A stretch of 39,193 bases of DNA from an uncultured Holophagaceae bacterium. Lineage in GTDB: Bacteria; Acidobacteriota; Holophagae; Holophagales; Holophagaceae. How positions within the stretch are numbered: position 1 is the stretch's first letter; every line of letters begins with the position of its first letter. The position numbers and the translations under genes are program-made. The DNA lies in NCBI GenBank assembly GCA_903873655.1, contig CAIQPH010000245.1, forward strand, positions 1 through 39,193, read 5' to 3'. This document shows, piece by piece, positions 9,105 through 18,972 of the stretch. Below the pieces are notes generated by a model. The model saw only the letters and a program-made list of their open reading frames with translations, was not told the DNA's origin and did no database searches.

Positions 9105-10343
9105 TCAGCGCGCCAGGGTGATTTTCACGTCGGCAGTTGGGGGCATGCTCATGGGCATGCCGGGAGTCTTAGGCTGGATGGGGGGTGGCGTGGAGCCCCC
9201 GGACTCCCGGCCCATGCCCTGGGCAATGGACATGCCCCGTTCCATATTGGCCTTGGCCATGTCGCCGGATGCCATGACGCCCTCGAGGCGGAGCTTGAAC
9301 TCGCCCACATTGGTGGCCCTCATGAGGGCCTCCTCTTCGGTGATGAGACCCTGGCGCAGCAGGAAGTAGAGGCTCTGGTCGAAAGTCTGCATGCCGTACT
9401 GGGCCGTTCCGGAAGCGATGACGTCCTTCAGCATCTTGGTCTTGTCCTTGTCCTCAATGCAGGTGCGCACCGTTTCCGTGGTCACCATGACCTCCACGGC
9501 GGGCACGCGGCCCTGGCCATCTGCCCTGGGGACCAGTCGCTGGGAGATGATGCCCTTCAGCACGGCGGCTATCTGCAGGCGGACCTGCTTCTGGTGATGG
9601 GGCGGGAATACGGAGATGACGCGGTTGATGGTCTCGGTGGCGTCCAGGGTATGCAGGGTGCTGAAGACCAGGTGGCCGGTGTCGGCGGCGTGCAGGGCGG
9701 TTTCGATGGTCTCCAGATCGCGCATCTCACCCACGAGGATCACATCCGGGTCCTGGCGAAGGGCAGCGCGCAGGGCCGAGGAGAAGGTCTTGCAGTCGGC
9801 CTCGACTTCACGCTGGTTCACGATGCTGAGGTTGTCCCGGTGCAGGTATTCGATGGGATCCTCGATGGTGAGGATGTGTTCAGTGCGGGTGGCGTTGATG
9901 AGGTCGATCATCGCCGCCAGGGTGGTGGACTTGCCGGACCCCGTGGTGCCGGTCACCAGCACCATGCCGCGCTGTTCCTGGCAGATGGTCTTGAGCACCT
10001 TGGGCAGCATCAGGTCATCGATGGTGTAGATCTTCCGGGGGATCACGCGGAGCACCAGGCCCACGGTCCCGCGCTGGTTAAAGATGTTGCAGCGGAACCG
10101 GCCCAGGCTCGGCACCGAGTAGGCGATGTCGATGTCCAGGTTCTCCTTGAACTTCCCCTTCTGCTTGTCGCTGGCCATGATCGCGTAGGCCATGGCGATG
10201 GTGTCTTCCTGCACCAGCCGCTTGAACTGGGTCATGGGAGTCAGCTTGCCTTTGATGCGGGCGATGGGGTGGTTGCCGACCTTCAGATGGAGGTCGCTGG
10301 CGCCCTGCTCGCAGACCACGGTGAGCAGTTCGTTGATGTGCAT
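9105..10343 (-). CDS. pilT: Type IV pilus retraction ATPase PilT
   Basis: Walker A GTTGSGKSTTLA, Asp box TRTEHILTIEDPIEYLH, ALRQDPDVILVGEMRD, AIR-like HTLDATETINRVISVFP; N-terminal MHINELLTVVCEQGASDLHLKVG. Confidence 0.96.
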   Translation of the reverse strand: MHINELLTVVCEQGASDLHLKVGNHPIARIKGKLTPMTQFKRLVQEDTIAMAYAIMASDKQKGKFKENLDIDIAYSVPSLGRFRCNIFNQRGTVGLVLRVIPRKIYTIDDLMLPKVLKTICQEQRGMVLVTGTTGSGKSTTLAAMIDLINATRTEHILTIEDPIEYLHRDNLSIVNQREVEADCKTFSSALRAALRQDPDVILVGEMRDLETIETALHAADTGHLVFSTLHTLDATETINRVISVFPPHHQKQVRLQIAAVLKGIISQRLVPRADGQGRVPAVEVMVTTETVRTCIEDKDKTKMLKDVIASGTAQYGMQTFDQSLYFLLRQGLITEEEALMRATNVGEFKLRLEGVMASGDMAKANMERGMSIAQGMGRESGGSTPPPIQPKTPGMPMSMPPTADVKITLAR

Positions 10344-10486
10344 GACGTTCTCCGGGACCGTGGGCCTATCTTAGACCCCTCTGCCGGCAATGGAAGGGGT
10401 TGCAATCGATGCTCGGAAATAGGCCCAGAATCTGGTAAAATCGAGGGTTCTGCCCGGCCTATGCCTCGGCCCCACTGGGAATCCTG

Positions 10487-12310
10487 ATGACGCCTCTTGA
10501 AAAGATCCGCAACCTCGCCATCATCGCCCACGTCGATCATGGCAAGACCACGCTCGTCGACGCCCTCTTCAAGGGTGCCCATATGTTCCGGGACAACCAG
10601 CGGATCCAGGAACGGGCCATGGACAGCAACGACCAGGAGCGGGAGCGGGGCATCACCATCCTGGCCAAGACGACTTCCCTCCACTGGGGCGGCTATCGCT
10701 TCAACATCGTGGATACGCCCGGCCATGCCGATTTCGGCGGCGAGGTGGAGCGGGTGCTGAGCATGGTGGATTCCGTGCTGCTCGTGGTGGACGCCTTCGA
10801 CGGACCCATGCCCCAGACCAAGTTCGTCACCCGCAAGGCCCTGGCGCTGGGCCTCCGGCCCATTGTTGTGATCAACAAGATCGATCGTCCCGGCGCCCGG
10901 CCCGTGTGGTCCCAGGACCAGGTCTTCGATCTGCTCATTGAACTGGGCGCCACCGAGGAGCAACTCGATTTCCCTTGCGTGTTCGCCAGCGCCAAGCTGG
11001 GCTACGCGATGCTGGACATGAACGACGCCAGTGAAACCCTGGATCCCCTCTTCGACACCATCGTCAAGCACTGCCCCCATCCCACGGGCAGCCCAGACGC
11101 ACCCCTCCAGATGCTTGTCACCCTCATGGACTGGAGCGATTTCGTCGGGCAGATCGGCATCGGGCGCATCGTCAACGGTCGCATCCACGTGGGCGACAGC
11201 GTGGCCCTCATCAAGCGCGATGGCACCATCCAGCAGCAGAAGATCACCCAGCTCTACGGCTTCGAGGGTCTCAGCCGCATCCAGCTGCAGGAGGGGAGCG
11301 CCGGCGAGATCGTCGCCATCGCGGGCATCGAGGACATCCGCGTGGGTGAGACCATTGCCGACGCCACCAACGCTGTGGCCCTGGAATACGTGGACATCGA
11401 CGAGCCCACCATCTCCATGATGTTCATGGTGAACAATGGGCCCTTCGCCGGTCAGGACGGCAAGTACATCCAGAGCCGCCGCATCCGGGAGCGCCTCCAG
11501 AAGGAGCTCCAGCACAACGTGGCCCTGCGGGTGGAGGACACGGACAGCCCAGACTCCTTCAAGGTGAGCGGTCGCGGCGAACTGCACCTCTCTGTGCTCA
11601 TCGAGAGCATGCGTCGCGAGGGCTTCGAGCTCTGCGTGAGCCGGCCCGAAGTCATCCTCCGTTTCAACGACAAAGGGGAGAAGCTCGAACCCTACGAGGA
11701 TGTCACCATCGACATCCCCGAGGCCTATATGGGCGTCACCATGGAGCACATGGGCAACCGCAAGGCCGAGATGCAGGACATGGGCAACGAGGGCGGGCGG
11801 CTGCGCCTGCACTTCAAGATCCCCAGCCGCGGTCTCATCGGCTTCCGCAACGAGTTCATGACCGACACCCGGGGCGAAGGCATCATCCACAGCTTGTTCA
11901 GCCACTACGGCCCCCACAAGGGCGAGCTGACCAGTCGGAAGAACGGCGTGCTCATCAGCATGGAAACCTGCGAGTCCGTAGGCTTCGCGCTCATGAATCT
12001 GGAAGAGCGCGGCGTCATCTTCATCCAGCCCGGCACCAGGTGCTACGAGGGTATGGTCGTGGGCGAGCACGCCCGGGAGAACGACCTGGTGGTGAACGTG
12101 GCCAAGGCCAAGAAGCTGTCGAACATGCGCTCCAGCGGCAGCGACGAGGCCACCCGCATCACCCCGCCCCGGGAGCACACCCTGGAACAGGCCCTGGAGT
12201 ACATCGAGCCCGACGAATTGGTGGAAGTCACCCCGAACTTCATCCGCATGCGCAAGCGGGTCCTGGATACCAATGAGCGAAAGAAGTCGGAGAAGCGGGC
12301 GGAAGCTTAA
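10487..12310 (+). CDS. typA: Translational GTPase TypA/BipA
   Basis: [54 protein letters not shown]; elongation-factor C-terminal domains with EDGx[22 protein letters not shown]. Confidence 0.97.
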   Translation: MTPLEKIRNLAIIAHVDHGKTTLVDALFKGAHMFRDNQRIQERAMDSNDQERERGITILAKTTSLHWGGYRFNIVDTPGHADFGGEVERVLSMVDSVLLVVDAFDGPMPQTKFVTRKALALGLRPIVVINKIDRPGARPVWSQDQVFDLLIELGATEEQLDFPCVFASAKLGYAMLDMNDASETLDPLFDTIVKHCPHPTGSPDAPLQMLVTLMDWSDFVGQIGIGRIVNGRIHVGDSVALIKRDGTIQQQKITQLYGFEGLSRIQLQEGSAGEIVAIAGIEDIRVGETIADATNAVALEYVDIDEPTISMMFMVNNGPFAGQDGKYIQSRRIRERLQKELQHNVALRVEDTDSPDSFKVSGRGELHLSVLIESMRREGFELCVSRPEVILRFNDKGEKLEPYEDVTIDIPEAYMGVTMEHMGNRKAEMQDMGNEGGRLRLHFKIPSRGLIGFRNEFMTDTRGEGIIHSLFSHYGPHKGELTSRKNGVLISMETCESVGFALMNLEERGVIFIQPGTRCYEGMVVGEHARENDLVVNVAKAKKLSNMRSSGSDEATRITPPREHTLEQALEYIEPDELVEVTPNFIRMRKRVLDTNERKKSEKRAEA

Positions 12311-12313
12311 CTG

Positions 12314-12326
12314 AAGCCTGAGGCTT
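12314..12326 (+). terminator. Possible short hairpin downstream of typA
   Basis: AAGCC-TGA-GGCTT followed by ATTAT; short stem and weak T tract. Confidence 0.3.
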
Positions 12327-12358
12327 ATTATCTCGCCCTCTTCGCCTACTCTGATCCC

Positions 12359-13054
12359 ATGCCTCAGCCCTATCACGCCCCACCCCGCGCCAGTTTCCTG
12401 CAGAAGCTCGGCCCGGGCGGGGCTGCCTCCATGGTTCTGGCGGTCCTGGCCTTCCTGGGGCTTGGCGGATTGCCCTGGGCGTTCTGCCTCTGGCAGGTCC
12501 TCCGCGGGACCCATGGCGATGAACTGGCCCCAGCTGACGCCATCATCGTGCTCGGGCGGCAGCTGGTACAGGACCAGCCCACGGCGGTCTTCGAAGCCCG
12601 CCTAGACCATGCTGAGGCCCTCTGGCGGCGCGGGCTCGCGGCGCGCATCTTCGTGGCGGGCGGCACCACCGGGAAGGCCCGGCGCAGCGAGGCAGAGGTC
12701 GGCCGGGACTGGCTGCTCGCGCGGGGCATACCGATTGAAGCGGTGCTCCTGGAGGACCAGAGCCAGCACACCCTGGAGAACCTGTTCAATGTCCGGGCTG
12801 AAATGCGCAAGGGGGGGTGGCGGACGCTGCTGATGGTGTCGGATCCCCTGCATCTGGCCCGGGCCAAGGCCACGGCCCAGGGCCTGGACTTGGACGTGCG
12901 CTGCAGCCCTGCTGTAGAGGCTCCACCCGTCCGTGGTTCCCTGGCCTGGTGGCAGCGCGCCGCCCAGGAGGCCTTCCTGCTGCACTGGTACCACACGGGG
13001 ATGCTCTACAGCCGCCTGATCAAGAGCGAGCGGCAGCTGGAGCGCGTGACCTGA
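12359..13054 (+). CDS. DUF218 (SanA/YdcF/ElyC-like) membrane-anchored protein
   Basis: N-terminal hydrophobic helix then ADAIIVLGRQL...EARLDHAEALWRRGLAARIFVAGG...EAEVGRDWLLARGIP...LEDQSQHTLENLFN. Confidence 0.88.
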   Translation: MPQPYHAPPRASFLQKLGPGGAASMVLAVLAFLGLGGLPWAFCLWQVLRGTHGDELAPADAIIVLGRQLVQDQPTAVFEARLDHAEALWRRGLAARIFVAGGTTGKARRSEAEVGRDWLLARGIPIEAVLLEDQSQHTLENLFNVRAEMRKGGWRTLLMVSDPLHLARAKATAQGLDLDVRCSPAVEAPPVRGSLAWWQRAAQEAFLLHWYHTGMLYSRLIKSERQLERVT

Positions 13055-13193
13055 CAGACTGGATGGATCATGACTGGCCACCGGGGGTCCCTCTCCACGA
13101 AGCCAAGCGCTAGCGCAGGCTGAGTGGGAGGACGCGACTGAATGTCGCGTCCGATCGAGGGCTGCCAGACTGGGGGGATCATGATCGGCCACC
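13053..13193 (+). repeat. Imperfect 30-bp direct repeat, second copy covering the rsmI start codon (copies 13053-13082 and 13164-13193)
   Basis: GACAGACTGGATGGATCATGACTGGCCACC versus GCCAGACTGGGGGGATCATGATCGGCCACC (25/30 identical by eye). Confidence 0.7.
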
Positions 13194-14032
13194 TCATTCT
13201 CGTCCCCACGCCCATCGGCAACCTCGGCGATCTCACGGACCGCGCGAAGGAAGCCCTGGCCGAGGCCGATCTGGTGGCCTGTGAGGATACGCGCCGCACC
13301 GGGGGGCTCCTGAAGCATCTGGGCATCGAGAAGCCGCTGCTGCGCTTCGACGATCACGCGGGCGCCGCGGCTTTCGAGCGCCTCGGGCTGGAACTGGGCT
13401 CGGGCCGGACCGTGGCCTACTGCAGCGATGCGGGCATGCCCGGGATCAACGATCCCGGCTTTGAGATTGCGCGGGCTGCGCGGACTGCGGGCGCGAAGGT
13501 CACTGTGCTGCCCGGCGCCTCGGCCGTGCTGCTGGCGGTAGTGGCCTCGGGCCTGCCCAGCCACGCCTTCAGCTTCCGGGGCTACCTGCCAAACCGCAGC
13601 GAACCCCGGCGCACCATGCTGAAAAAACTCGGTGCCGAGGAGGAGACGGTGATCGTGTTCGAGACGCCCCACCGCATCCATGAAACGCTGTCGGATCTGG
13701 AAGAGTTGCTGCCGAACCGTGAAATAGCCCTGGGCCGCGAATTGACCAAACTGCACGAGACCTGGTACCGCGGCACTCCTGTCCAGGTGAGGGCACAGCT
13801 GGGCCGCGAGGCTCGCGGGGAGATGGTGCTGGTGCTGGCAGGGGCCAGCGCGAAGCGGCTGGTGACCGAGGTGGAGGCCGCCTTTGAAGGCGGGAAACTG
13901 CCGGACTGGGCCCAAGCCTACCTCGCCGCTGCACGGGATGGCGGCATGACGCTGCGCGAAGCCGTGAAGCCCCTGGCCAAGCATCTTGGCATGCCCGCTT
14001 CTGACCTGTACCGCTGGGCCTCCAGGGTATGA
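13181..14032 (+). CDS. rsmI: 16S rRNA (cytidine-2'-O)-methyltransferase RsmI
   Basis: LILVPTPIGNLGDLTDRAKEAL, DLVACEDTRRTGGLLKHLGI, YCSDAGMPGINDPG. ATG at 13181 with upstream GGGGGG; the ORF track starts at 13142. Confidence 0.94.
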   Translation: MIGHLILVPTPIGNLGDLTDRAKEALAEADLVACEDTRRTGGLLKHLGIEKPLLRFDDHAGAAAFERLGLELGSGRTVAYCSDAGMPGINDPGFEIARAARTAGAKVTVLPGASAVLLAVVASGLPSHAFSFRGYLPNRSEPRRTMLKKLGAEEETVIVFETPHRIHETLSDLEELLPNREIALGRELTKLHETWYRGTPVQVRAQLGREARGEMVLVLAGASAKRLVTEVEAAFEGGKLPDWAQAYLAAARDGGMTLREAVKPLAKHLGMPASDLYRWASRV

Positions 14033-14297
14033 GCAAGTTCTAGATCGCTCCAACCAACGCGCTACACCACCTGGATCAACCAGCCGGCTCCTGCTCTCCG
14101 GTCGGGTTCTTTCCCATGTAGAGGTGGGCTATCGATCTTCCATCACAACCCACCTTGGTAATTGTTGAGGCCTGGGGTCGAGGAGTGTAGATTGTCGATG
14201 CTTGAGTAATCTTTAGAAGGCTGATGCTTGCTGCCCTTGTGAGTTGGGCAGTTCCCGTCTGGGCACATTGTTCGGCGCATCCACAGGGAGATCGCCC

Positions 14298-16172
14298 ATG
14301 TTCCACGTCGATTCCGCCTCTCAAGAAGAAACCCTCCACGCCATCCTCGAGAAGCGGCAGGGCGGTCCCAGGGACCTGCTGCAGGTTCTCATCGAAATTC
14401 AGCATGCCTTCCACCATGTGCCCCCGAAGGTGCTGTCGATCCTGGCGGAGCGGCTGCAGGTCCCACTTGTGCGCGTGAAAGGCGTGGTCTCCTTCTACAG
14501 CTTCCTCAGCGTCGAGCCGCAGGGGGAGGTCGTCATTCACTTCAGCGACAACATCACTGACCAGATGCTGGGCAACCGCAAACTGGCCAGCCTCCTTTGC
14601 GCACGCCTGGGAGTTCGCCTCGGGGAGACGCGCAAGGATGGCCGGGTGAGTGTGCACCTCACCTCGTGTACGGGCATGTGTGATCAGGGACCGGCAGCAT
14701 TGGTGAACTATGTGCCGGTGACCCGTCTGGACGCACCGCGGATCGAGGGCATGGCCAATTTGATCGAGGCCGGTGTGCCTCCAGAGGATTGGCCGAAGGA
14801 GTTCTTCGCCGTGGAAACCCCAATGCGCAGGTCGGATGTCATGTTCCGCACGCCCATGGCGCCTGGTGCGGGGCTGCGCGCCAGCCTTGAGCGTGGTGGG
14901 GAGAGACTGCCCGCCTGGGCCGAGGACCTGGCACCCAGCGATGCCCGGCGCCACCATCTGGAACGGGGCGGCGCGGAGACGCTCAAGGAGATCTACCGTT
15001 CCGAGTTGCGGGGACGCGGCGGCGCCGGCTTCAAGACCGCCATCAAGTGGGAGTCCGTGCGCAGCGGGGAGATGGGCAGTCGTTATGTGCTCTGCAATGC
15101 CGACGAGGGAGAGCCGGGCACCTTCAAGGATCGCGTGCTGCTGACCGGCTACGCGGACACGGTGTTCGAAGGCATGACCATCTGCGGTCATGTGGTGGGC
15201 TCGAAGCTGGGGATCCTCTACATTCGGCAGGAATACTGGTACCTCAAGCAGCATCTGGAAGGAGTCCTGAGCCGGCGGCGTGAGGCTGGCCTGCTGGGCG
15301 ACGGGATTCTGGGCACGGATCTGGATTTCGATATCGAGATCCACTGGGGAGCAGGTGCCTATATCTGCGGCATGGAGACGGCGATGATCAAGAGCATCGA
15401 GGGCCGGCGGGGCATTCCCCGTCGGCGCTGGCCGCTGCCGGTGCACATGGGCTACATGAAGAAACCCACGGTGGTGAACAATGTGGAAACCTTCGCCGCG
15501 GCGGCCCTCATCAGCGCCAGGGGAGGAGGCTGGTTCGCCTATAACGGCACGGCCCAGTCCAGCGGCACCAAGCTCTTCTGTGTCTCGGGGGACTGCGTCA
15601 GGCCAGGAGTCTACGAGTACCCGTGGGGGGTCAGCCTCCGGGAGCTGCTCCGCGATTGCGGCGGCCTTGACGCACAGGCTGCCCAGGTGGGTGGTCCCAG
15701 CGGCATCATGGTGAGCAGGGACGAATTCGATCGCAGCATCTGTTTCGAGGATCTGGCCAGCACAGGCACGCTCATGGTCTTCGGTCCCCGGCGCGACCTG
15801 TTCAATGTCGTGAAGAATTTTGTAGGCTTCTTCCAGCACGAGAGTTGCGGCCTCTGCACCCCCTGCCGTGTAGGCACCACCCTGCTGGCCAACTACGTCA
15901 AGAAATTCGATCAGGGCTGCGGATCTCCGGTCGACCTGGGGGAGATCGAGCACATCGCCAAGGTGATGAGGACCATGGCCCATTGCGGGTTGGGGCAGAC
16001 CGCAAACCTGCACATCACCGACAGTCTGCGCAAGTTCCCCGACATCTGGAACTCGCGCATGCGCACCACTCGGTTCATTCCCGCCTTCGATTTGGATGGC
16101 GCCCTGGAAGAAGCGCGGGAACTCACCGGACGAACGGATGATGCTGCCCACCTCTCTCTCGAGGAGGCCTGA
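14298..16172 (+). CDS. hoxF: NAD-reducing [NiFe] hydrogenase diaphorase subunit HoxF (NuoE-NuoF fusion)
   Basis: NuoE-like N-terminus (LLQVLIEIQHAFHHVPPKVLSILAERLQVPLVRVKGVVSFYSFLS) fused to NuoF (RGRGGAGFKTAIKWE, NADEGEPGTFKDR, GAGAYICGMETAMIKSIEGRRGIPR, ESCGLCTPCRVGT). ATG at 14298 likely; the ORF track starts at 14244. Confidence 0.93.
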   Translation: MFHVDSASQEETLHAILEKRQGGPRDLLQVLIEIQHAFHHVPPKVLSILAERLQVPLVRVKGVVSFYSFLSVEPQGEVVIHFSDNITDQMLGNRKLASLLCARLGVRLGETRKDGRVSVHLTSCTGMCDQGPAALVNYVPVTRLDAPRIEGMANLIEAGVPPEDWPKEFFAVETPMRRSDVMFRTPMAPGAGLRASLERGGERLPAWAEDLAPSDARRHHLERGGAETLKEIYRSELRGRGGAGFKTAIKWESVRSGEMGSRYVLCNADEGEPGTFKDRVLLTGYADTVFEGMTICGHVVGSKLGILYIRQEYWYLKQHLEGVLSRRREAGLLGDGILGTDLDFDIEIHWGAGAYICGMETAMIKSIEGRRGIPRRRWPLPVHMGYMKKPTVVNNVETFAAAALISARGGGWFAYNGTAQSSGTKLFCVSGDCVRPGVYEYPWGVSLRELLRDCGGLDAQAAQVGGPSGIMVSRDEFDRSICFEDLASTGTLMVFGPRRDLFNVVKNFVGFFQHESCGLCTPCRVGTTLLANYVKKFDQGCGSPVDLGEIEHIAKVMRTMAHCGLGQTANLHITDSLRKFPDIWNSRMRTTRFIPAFDLDGALEEARELTGRTDDAAHLSLEEA

Positions 16173-16175
16173 GTC

Positions 16176-16901
16176 ATGTCCAACACCTTCTTCCTCGACG
16201 GCGCAGAGATCCCCTTCCGGGAGGGCCAGACGGTCTTGCAGGCTGCGCTGGCTGCCGGGCAGTACATCCCCCACCTGTGCTGGCGGCCCAGGCTTGAGCC
16301 CCACAGCTCCTGCCGCCTCTGCACCGTCATCATCAACGGCCGTCCCTTCTCCTCCTGTACCCAGCCGGCGATGAAGGGGCAAAGCGTGGCGTGCGACACA
16401 CCCGAGTTGCAGGCCTTGCGCAGGGCCGTGCTGCAGATGGTGTTCGTGGAAGGGAACCACTACTGCCCAGCCTGCGAAGTGAGCGGCAACTGCCGTCTGC
16501 AGGCTACCGCCTACCATCTGGGACTTCACGACAACCGCTTTCCCCAGCAGTTTCCGGTTCGGGAGCGAGACAGCAGCCATCCTGATGTGAACATGGACCG
16601 GGACCGCTGCATCCGCTGCGAGACCTGCGTGCGGGCCAGCCGGGACCTGGACGGGAAGAACGTCTTCGGGATCCACGGCCGTGGCATCCACTCGAAACTG
16701 GCGGTGAATTCGCCCTCGGGCCTGCTGAAGGACACCGATGTGGCCGCCGAGGACCAGGCCGTCGCCATGTGTCCTACGGGCTGCCTCACGGTCAAGCGCG
16801 TGGGCTTCAAGGTGCCCATCGGCGAGCGCACCTATGACATGGAATCCGTCGTCTCGGTCGCACTGAAGGAATTCCGGGAGCAGGAGGCCGCCCATGGCTG
16901 A
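16176..16901 (+). CDS. hoxU: NAD-reducing hydrogenase diaphorase subunit HoxU
   Basis: N-terminal 2Fe-2S domain (HLCWRPRLEPHSSCRLCTVIINGRPFSSC), HYCPACEVSGNCRLQATAYHLG, CIRCETCVRAS, in operon between hoxF and hoxY. Confidence 0.92.
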   Translation: MSNTFFLDGAEIPFREGQTVLQAALAAGQYIPHLCWRPRLEPHSSCRLCTVIINGRPFSSCTQPAMKGQSVACDTPELQALRRAVLQMVFVEGNHYCPACEVSGNCRLQATAYHLGLHDNRFPQQFPVRERDSSHPDVNMDRDRCIRCETCVRASRDLDGKNVFGIHGRGIHSKLAVNSPSGLLKDTDVAAEDQAVAMCPTGCLTVKRVGFKVPIGERTYDMESVVSVALKEFREQEAAHG

Positions 16902-17436
16902 GAAATTGAAAATCGCCACCTGTTCGCTGGCGGGATGTTTCGGCTGCCATATGTCGTTCCTCGATATCGATGAGCGCCTCATTGATTTGCTGGAGCTTGT
17001 CGAATTCGACCGGAGCCCCATCAACGACATCAAGCACCTCGGGCCGGCCGTTGACCTTGGCCTCATCGAAGGTGGCGTGTGCAATGCGGACAACGTCCAT
17101 GTGCTCCGCCAGTTTCGCGACAGGTGCAGAGTTCTTGTGGCCGTGGGTGAGTGCGGCATCACAGGCGGCGTCCCATCCATGCGGAACAGCTTCACCCTGA
17201 AGCAGTGCCTGGAGGAGTCCTACATCCGGGGCGCCGGGGTGGAATGCGCGCATATCCCTGATGATCCGGAACTCCCACTGCTTCTCAATAAGGTGCGTCC
17301 CCTGCACCACATCGTGAAGATCGACTATTTCCTGCCTGGCTGTCCCCCATCAGCCGACGCCTTCTGGCATTTCCTCACGGAATTGGTGGCCGGAAGGGAT
17401 CCGAGCCTGCCCCCCGCCCTTATCCACTTCGACTGA
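16894..17436 (+). CDS. hoxY: [NiFe] hydrogenase small subunit HoxY
   Basis: ATCSLAGCFGCHMSFLDIDE, VAVGECGITGGVPSMRN, DYFLPGCPPSADAFW. Confidence 0.94.
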   Translation: MAEKLKIATCSLAGCFGCHMSFLDIDERLIDLLELVEFDRSPINDIKHLGPAVDLGLIEGGVCNADNVHVLRQFRDRCRVLVAVGECGITGGVPSMRNSFTLKQCLEESYIRGAGVECAHIPDDPELPLLLNKVRPLHHIVKIDYFLPGCPPSADAFWHFLTELVAGRDPSLPPALIHFD

Positions 17437-17460
17437 AAGCCACGCAACCCAGGAACCGCC

Positions 17461-18966
17461 ATGAGCCCCGTCGCGACCCTTCACCTTGAAACCGCCAGCC
17501 ATCCAGAAACCCTGACCCGCACCGTGATCGAACCCCTCACCCGGGTGGAAGGCCATGGGAAGGTCACCCTGCTCCTGGATGAGAACAACCGGGTGAAACA
17601 GGCGAGGCTTCATATCGTCGAGTTCCGCGGGTTCGAGAAGTTCATCCAGGGGCGTCCCTACTGGGAAGCTCCTGTCATGGTGCAGCGCCTCTGCGGCATC
17701 TGCCCCGTGAGCCATCAGCTGGCCGCGGCCAAGGCCGTCGACCTGTTCGTGGGGGCGCGAAGGCTCACGCCCACCGCTGAAAAACTGCGCCGCCTCCTGC
17801 ACAACGGCCAGATGCTGCAGAGCCACGCCCTCCACTTCTACCATCTGGCGAGCCCCGATCTGCTCTTCGGCTTTGGCGCCGACGTCGCGACTCGGAATAT
17901 CATCGGTGTGATTCAAGCGCACCCGGCCCTGGCGCTCCAGGGGGTGAAGCTGCGAAAATATGGCCAGGAAGTGATTCGCGTACTCTCCGGCAAGCGGGTG
18001 CATGGCGTGTTCGCCATTCCCGGCGGCGTGAACAAGGCGCTCGGCCGCGAGGACCGTGCCTATCTCCTGGAGGACATCGACCAGATGGTGGCCTGGTCGA
18101 AGGAGGCCGTGGACATGGTGCGCAGGCTCTGCACCGATAATTGGACCAAGTTCGAGCGCTTCGGATCCTTCCGCTCCAATTTCCTCTCTCTCACCACTCC
18201 CGAGGGCGATTTCGAGCTCTACGACGGCGGACTTCGGGCCAGGGACGACCAGGGCCAGGACATCTTCGACCATGTGGACCCAGCCCACTACCTGCGCTAC
18301 CTGCACGAAGAGGTGAAATCCTGGTCCTACATGAAATTCCCTTTCATCGTTTCCAGAGGCAACGACGAAGGCTGGTACCGGGTGGGGCCGCTGGCCCGGA
18401 TCAACAATGCCCGGGCCATGGGAACGCCCCTGGCCGAAGAGGCACGCAAGGACTTCATGACCCTCGGCAAGGGCGAGCCGGTGCAAGCCACCCTCGCCTA
18501 CCACTGGGCGCGCATGATCGAAATGCTCTACGCCGCCGAAGCGATCCGGGCGCAGCTTGAGGATCCGGATATCCTCGGCACCGAATTGATCAACCAGGGG
18601 GAGCGCGCCACCGAAGGCGTCGGAATCGTCGAGGCACCTCGGGGCACGCTCATCCACCACTACAAGATCGATGAACAGGACGCCATCGTGCAGGCCAACC
18701 TCATCGTCGCCACTACCCACAACAACACGGCCATGAATGAAGCCGTGCGCCAGGTGGCCCTCGCCTACCTGGACGGGAACAAGCTGACCGAGAGCCTGCT
18801 CAACCACATCGAAGTGGCCATCCGCGCCTACGACCCCTGCCTGTCCTGCGCCACCCAGGCTCTGGGCAGAATGCCGCTCCAGGTGGAACTAGTGGACGCC
18901 GGGGGCCAGCGAGTGGACCGACTGGTGAAGGGCTCGGACGGCGCGTTCGTTGGCGAAGCCGGATAG
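17461..18966 (+). CDS. hoxH: [NiFe] hydrogenase large subunit HoxH
   Basis: IEPLTRVEGHGKV, RLCGICPVSHQLAAAKA, C-terminal YDPCLSCATQALGRMPL. Confidence 0.95.
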   Translation: MSPVATLHLETASHPETLTRTVIEPLTRVEGHGKVTLLLDENNRVKQARLHIVEFRGFEKFIQGRPYWEAPVMVQRLCGICPVSHQLAAAKAVDLFVGARRLTPTAEKLRRLLHNGQMLQSHALHFYHLASPDLLFGFGADVATRNIIGVIQAHPALALQGVKLRKYGQEVIRVLSGKRVHGVFAIPGGVNKALGREDRAYLLEDIDQMVAWSKEAVDMVRRLCTDNWTKFERFGSFRSNFLSLTTPEGDFELYDGGLRARDDQGQDIFDHVDPAHYLRYLHEEVKSWSYMKFPFIVSRGNDEGWYRVGPLARINNARAMGTPLAEEARKDFMTLGKGEPVQATLAYHWARMIEMLYAAEAIRAQLEDPDILGTELINQGERATEGVGIVEAPRGTLIHHYKIDEQDAIVQANLIVATTHNNTAMNEAVRQVALAYLDGNKLTESLLNHIEVAIRAYDPCLSCATQALGRMPLQVELVDAGGQRVDRLVKGSDGAFVGEAG

Positions 18967-18972
18967 GCCGGC

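Noticed and set aside
10400-10441. Sigma70 promoter for typA (TTGCAA ... TAAAAT)
   Set aside because: Spacing of about 30 bp between hexamers is too long for a standard promoter.
9033-10487. 484-aa plus-strand ORF antisense to pilT
   Set aside because: Shadow ORF; pilT on the minus strand has full family motifs.
10283-12514. 743-aa minus-strand ORF antisense to typA
   Set aside because: His/Gly/Asp/Leu-rich shadow translation of a well conserved GTPase; spans across pilT and typA boundaries.
14033-14075. tRNA-like string on the minus strand (GTGTAGCGCGTTGGTTGGAGC, D-arm-like)
   Set aside because: D-stem has a mismatch and no matching acceptor, anticodon or T-arm could be assembled; at best a degraded remnant.
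14076-17195. 1039-aa minus-strand ORF antisense to hoxF-hoxU-hoxY
   Set aside because: Long antisense ORFs are common opposite GC-rich genes; the translation shows no coherent family motifs, while the plus strand encodes unmistakable hydrogenase subunits.
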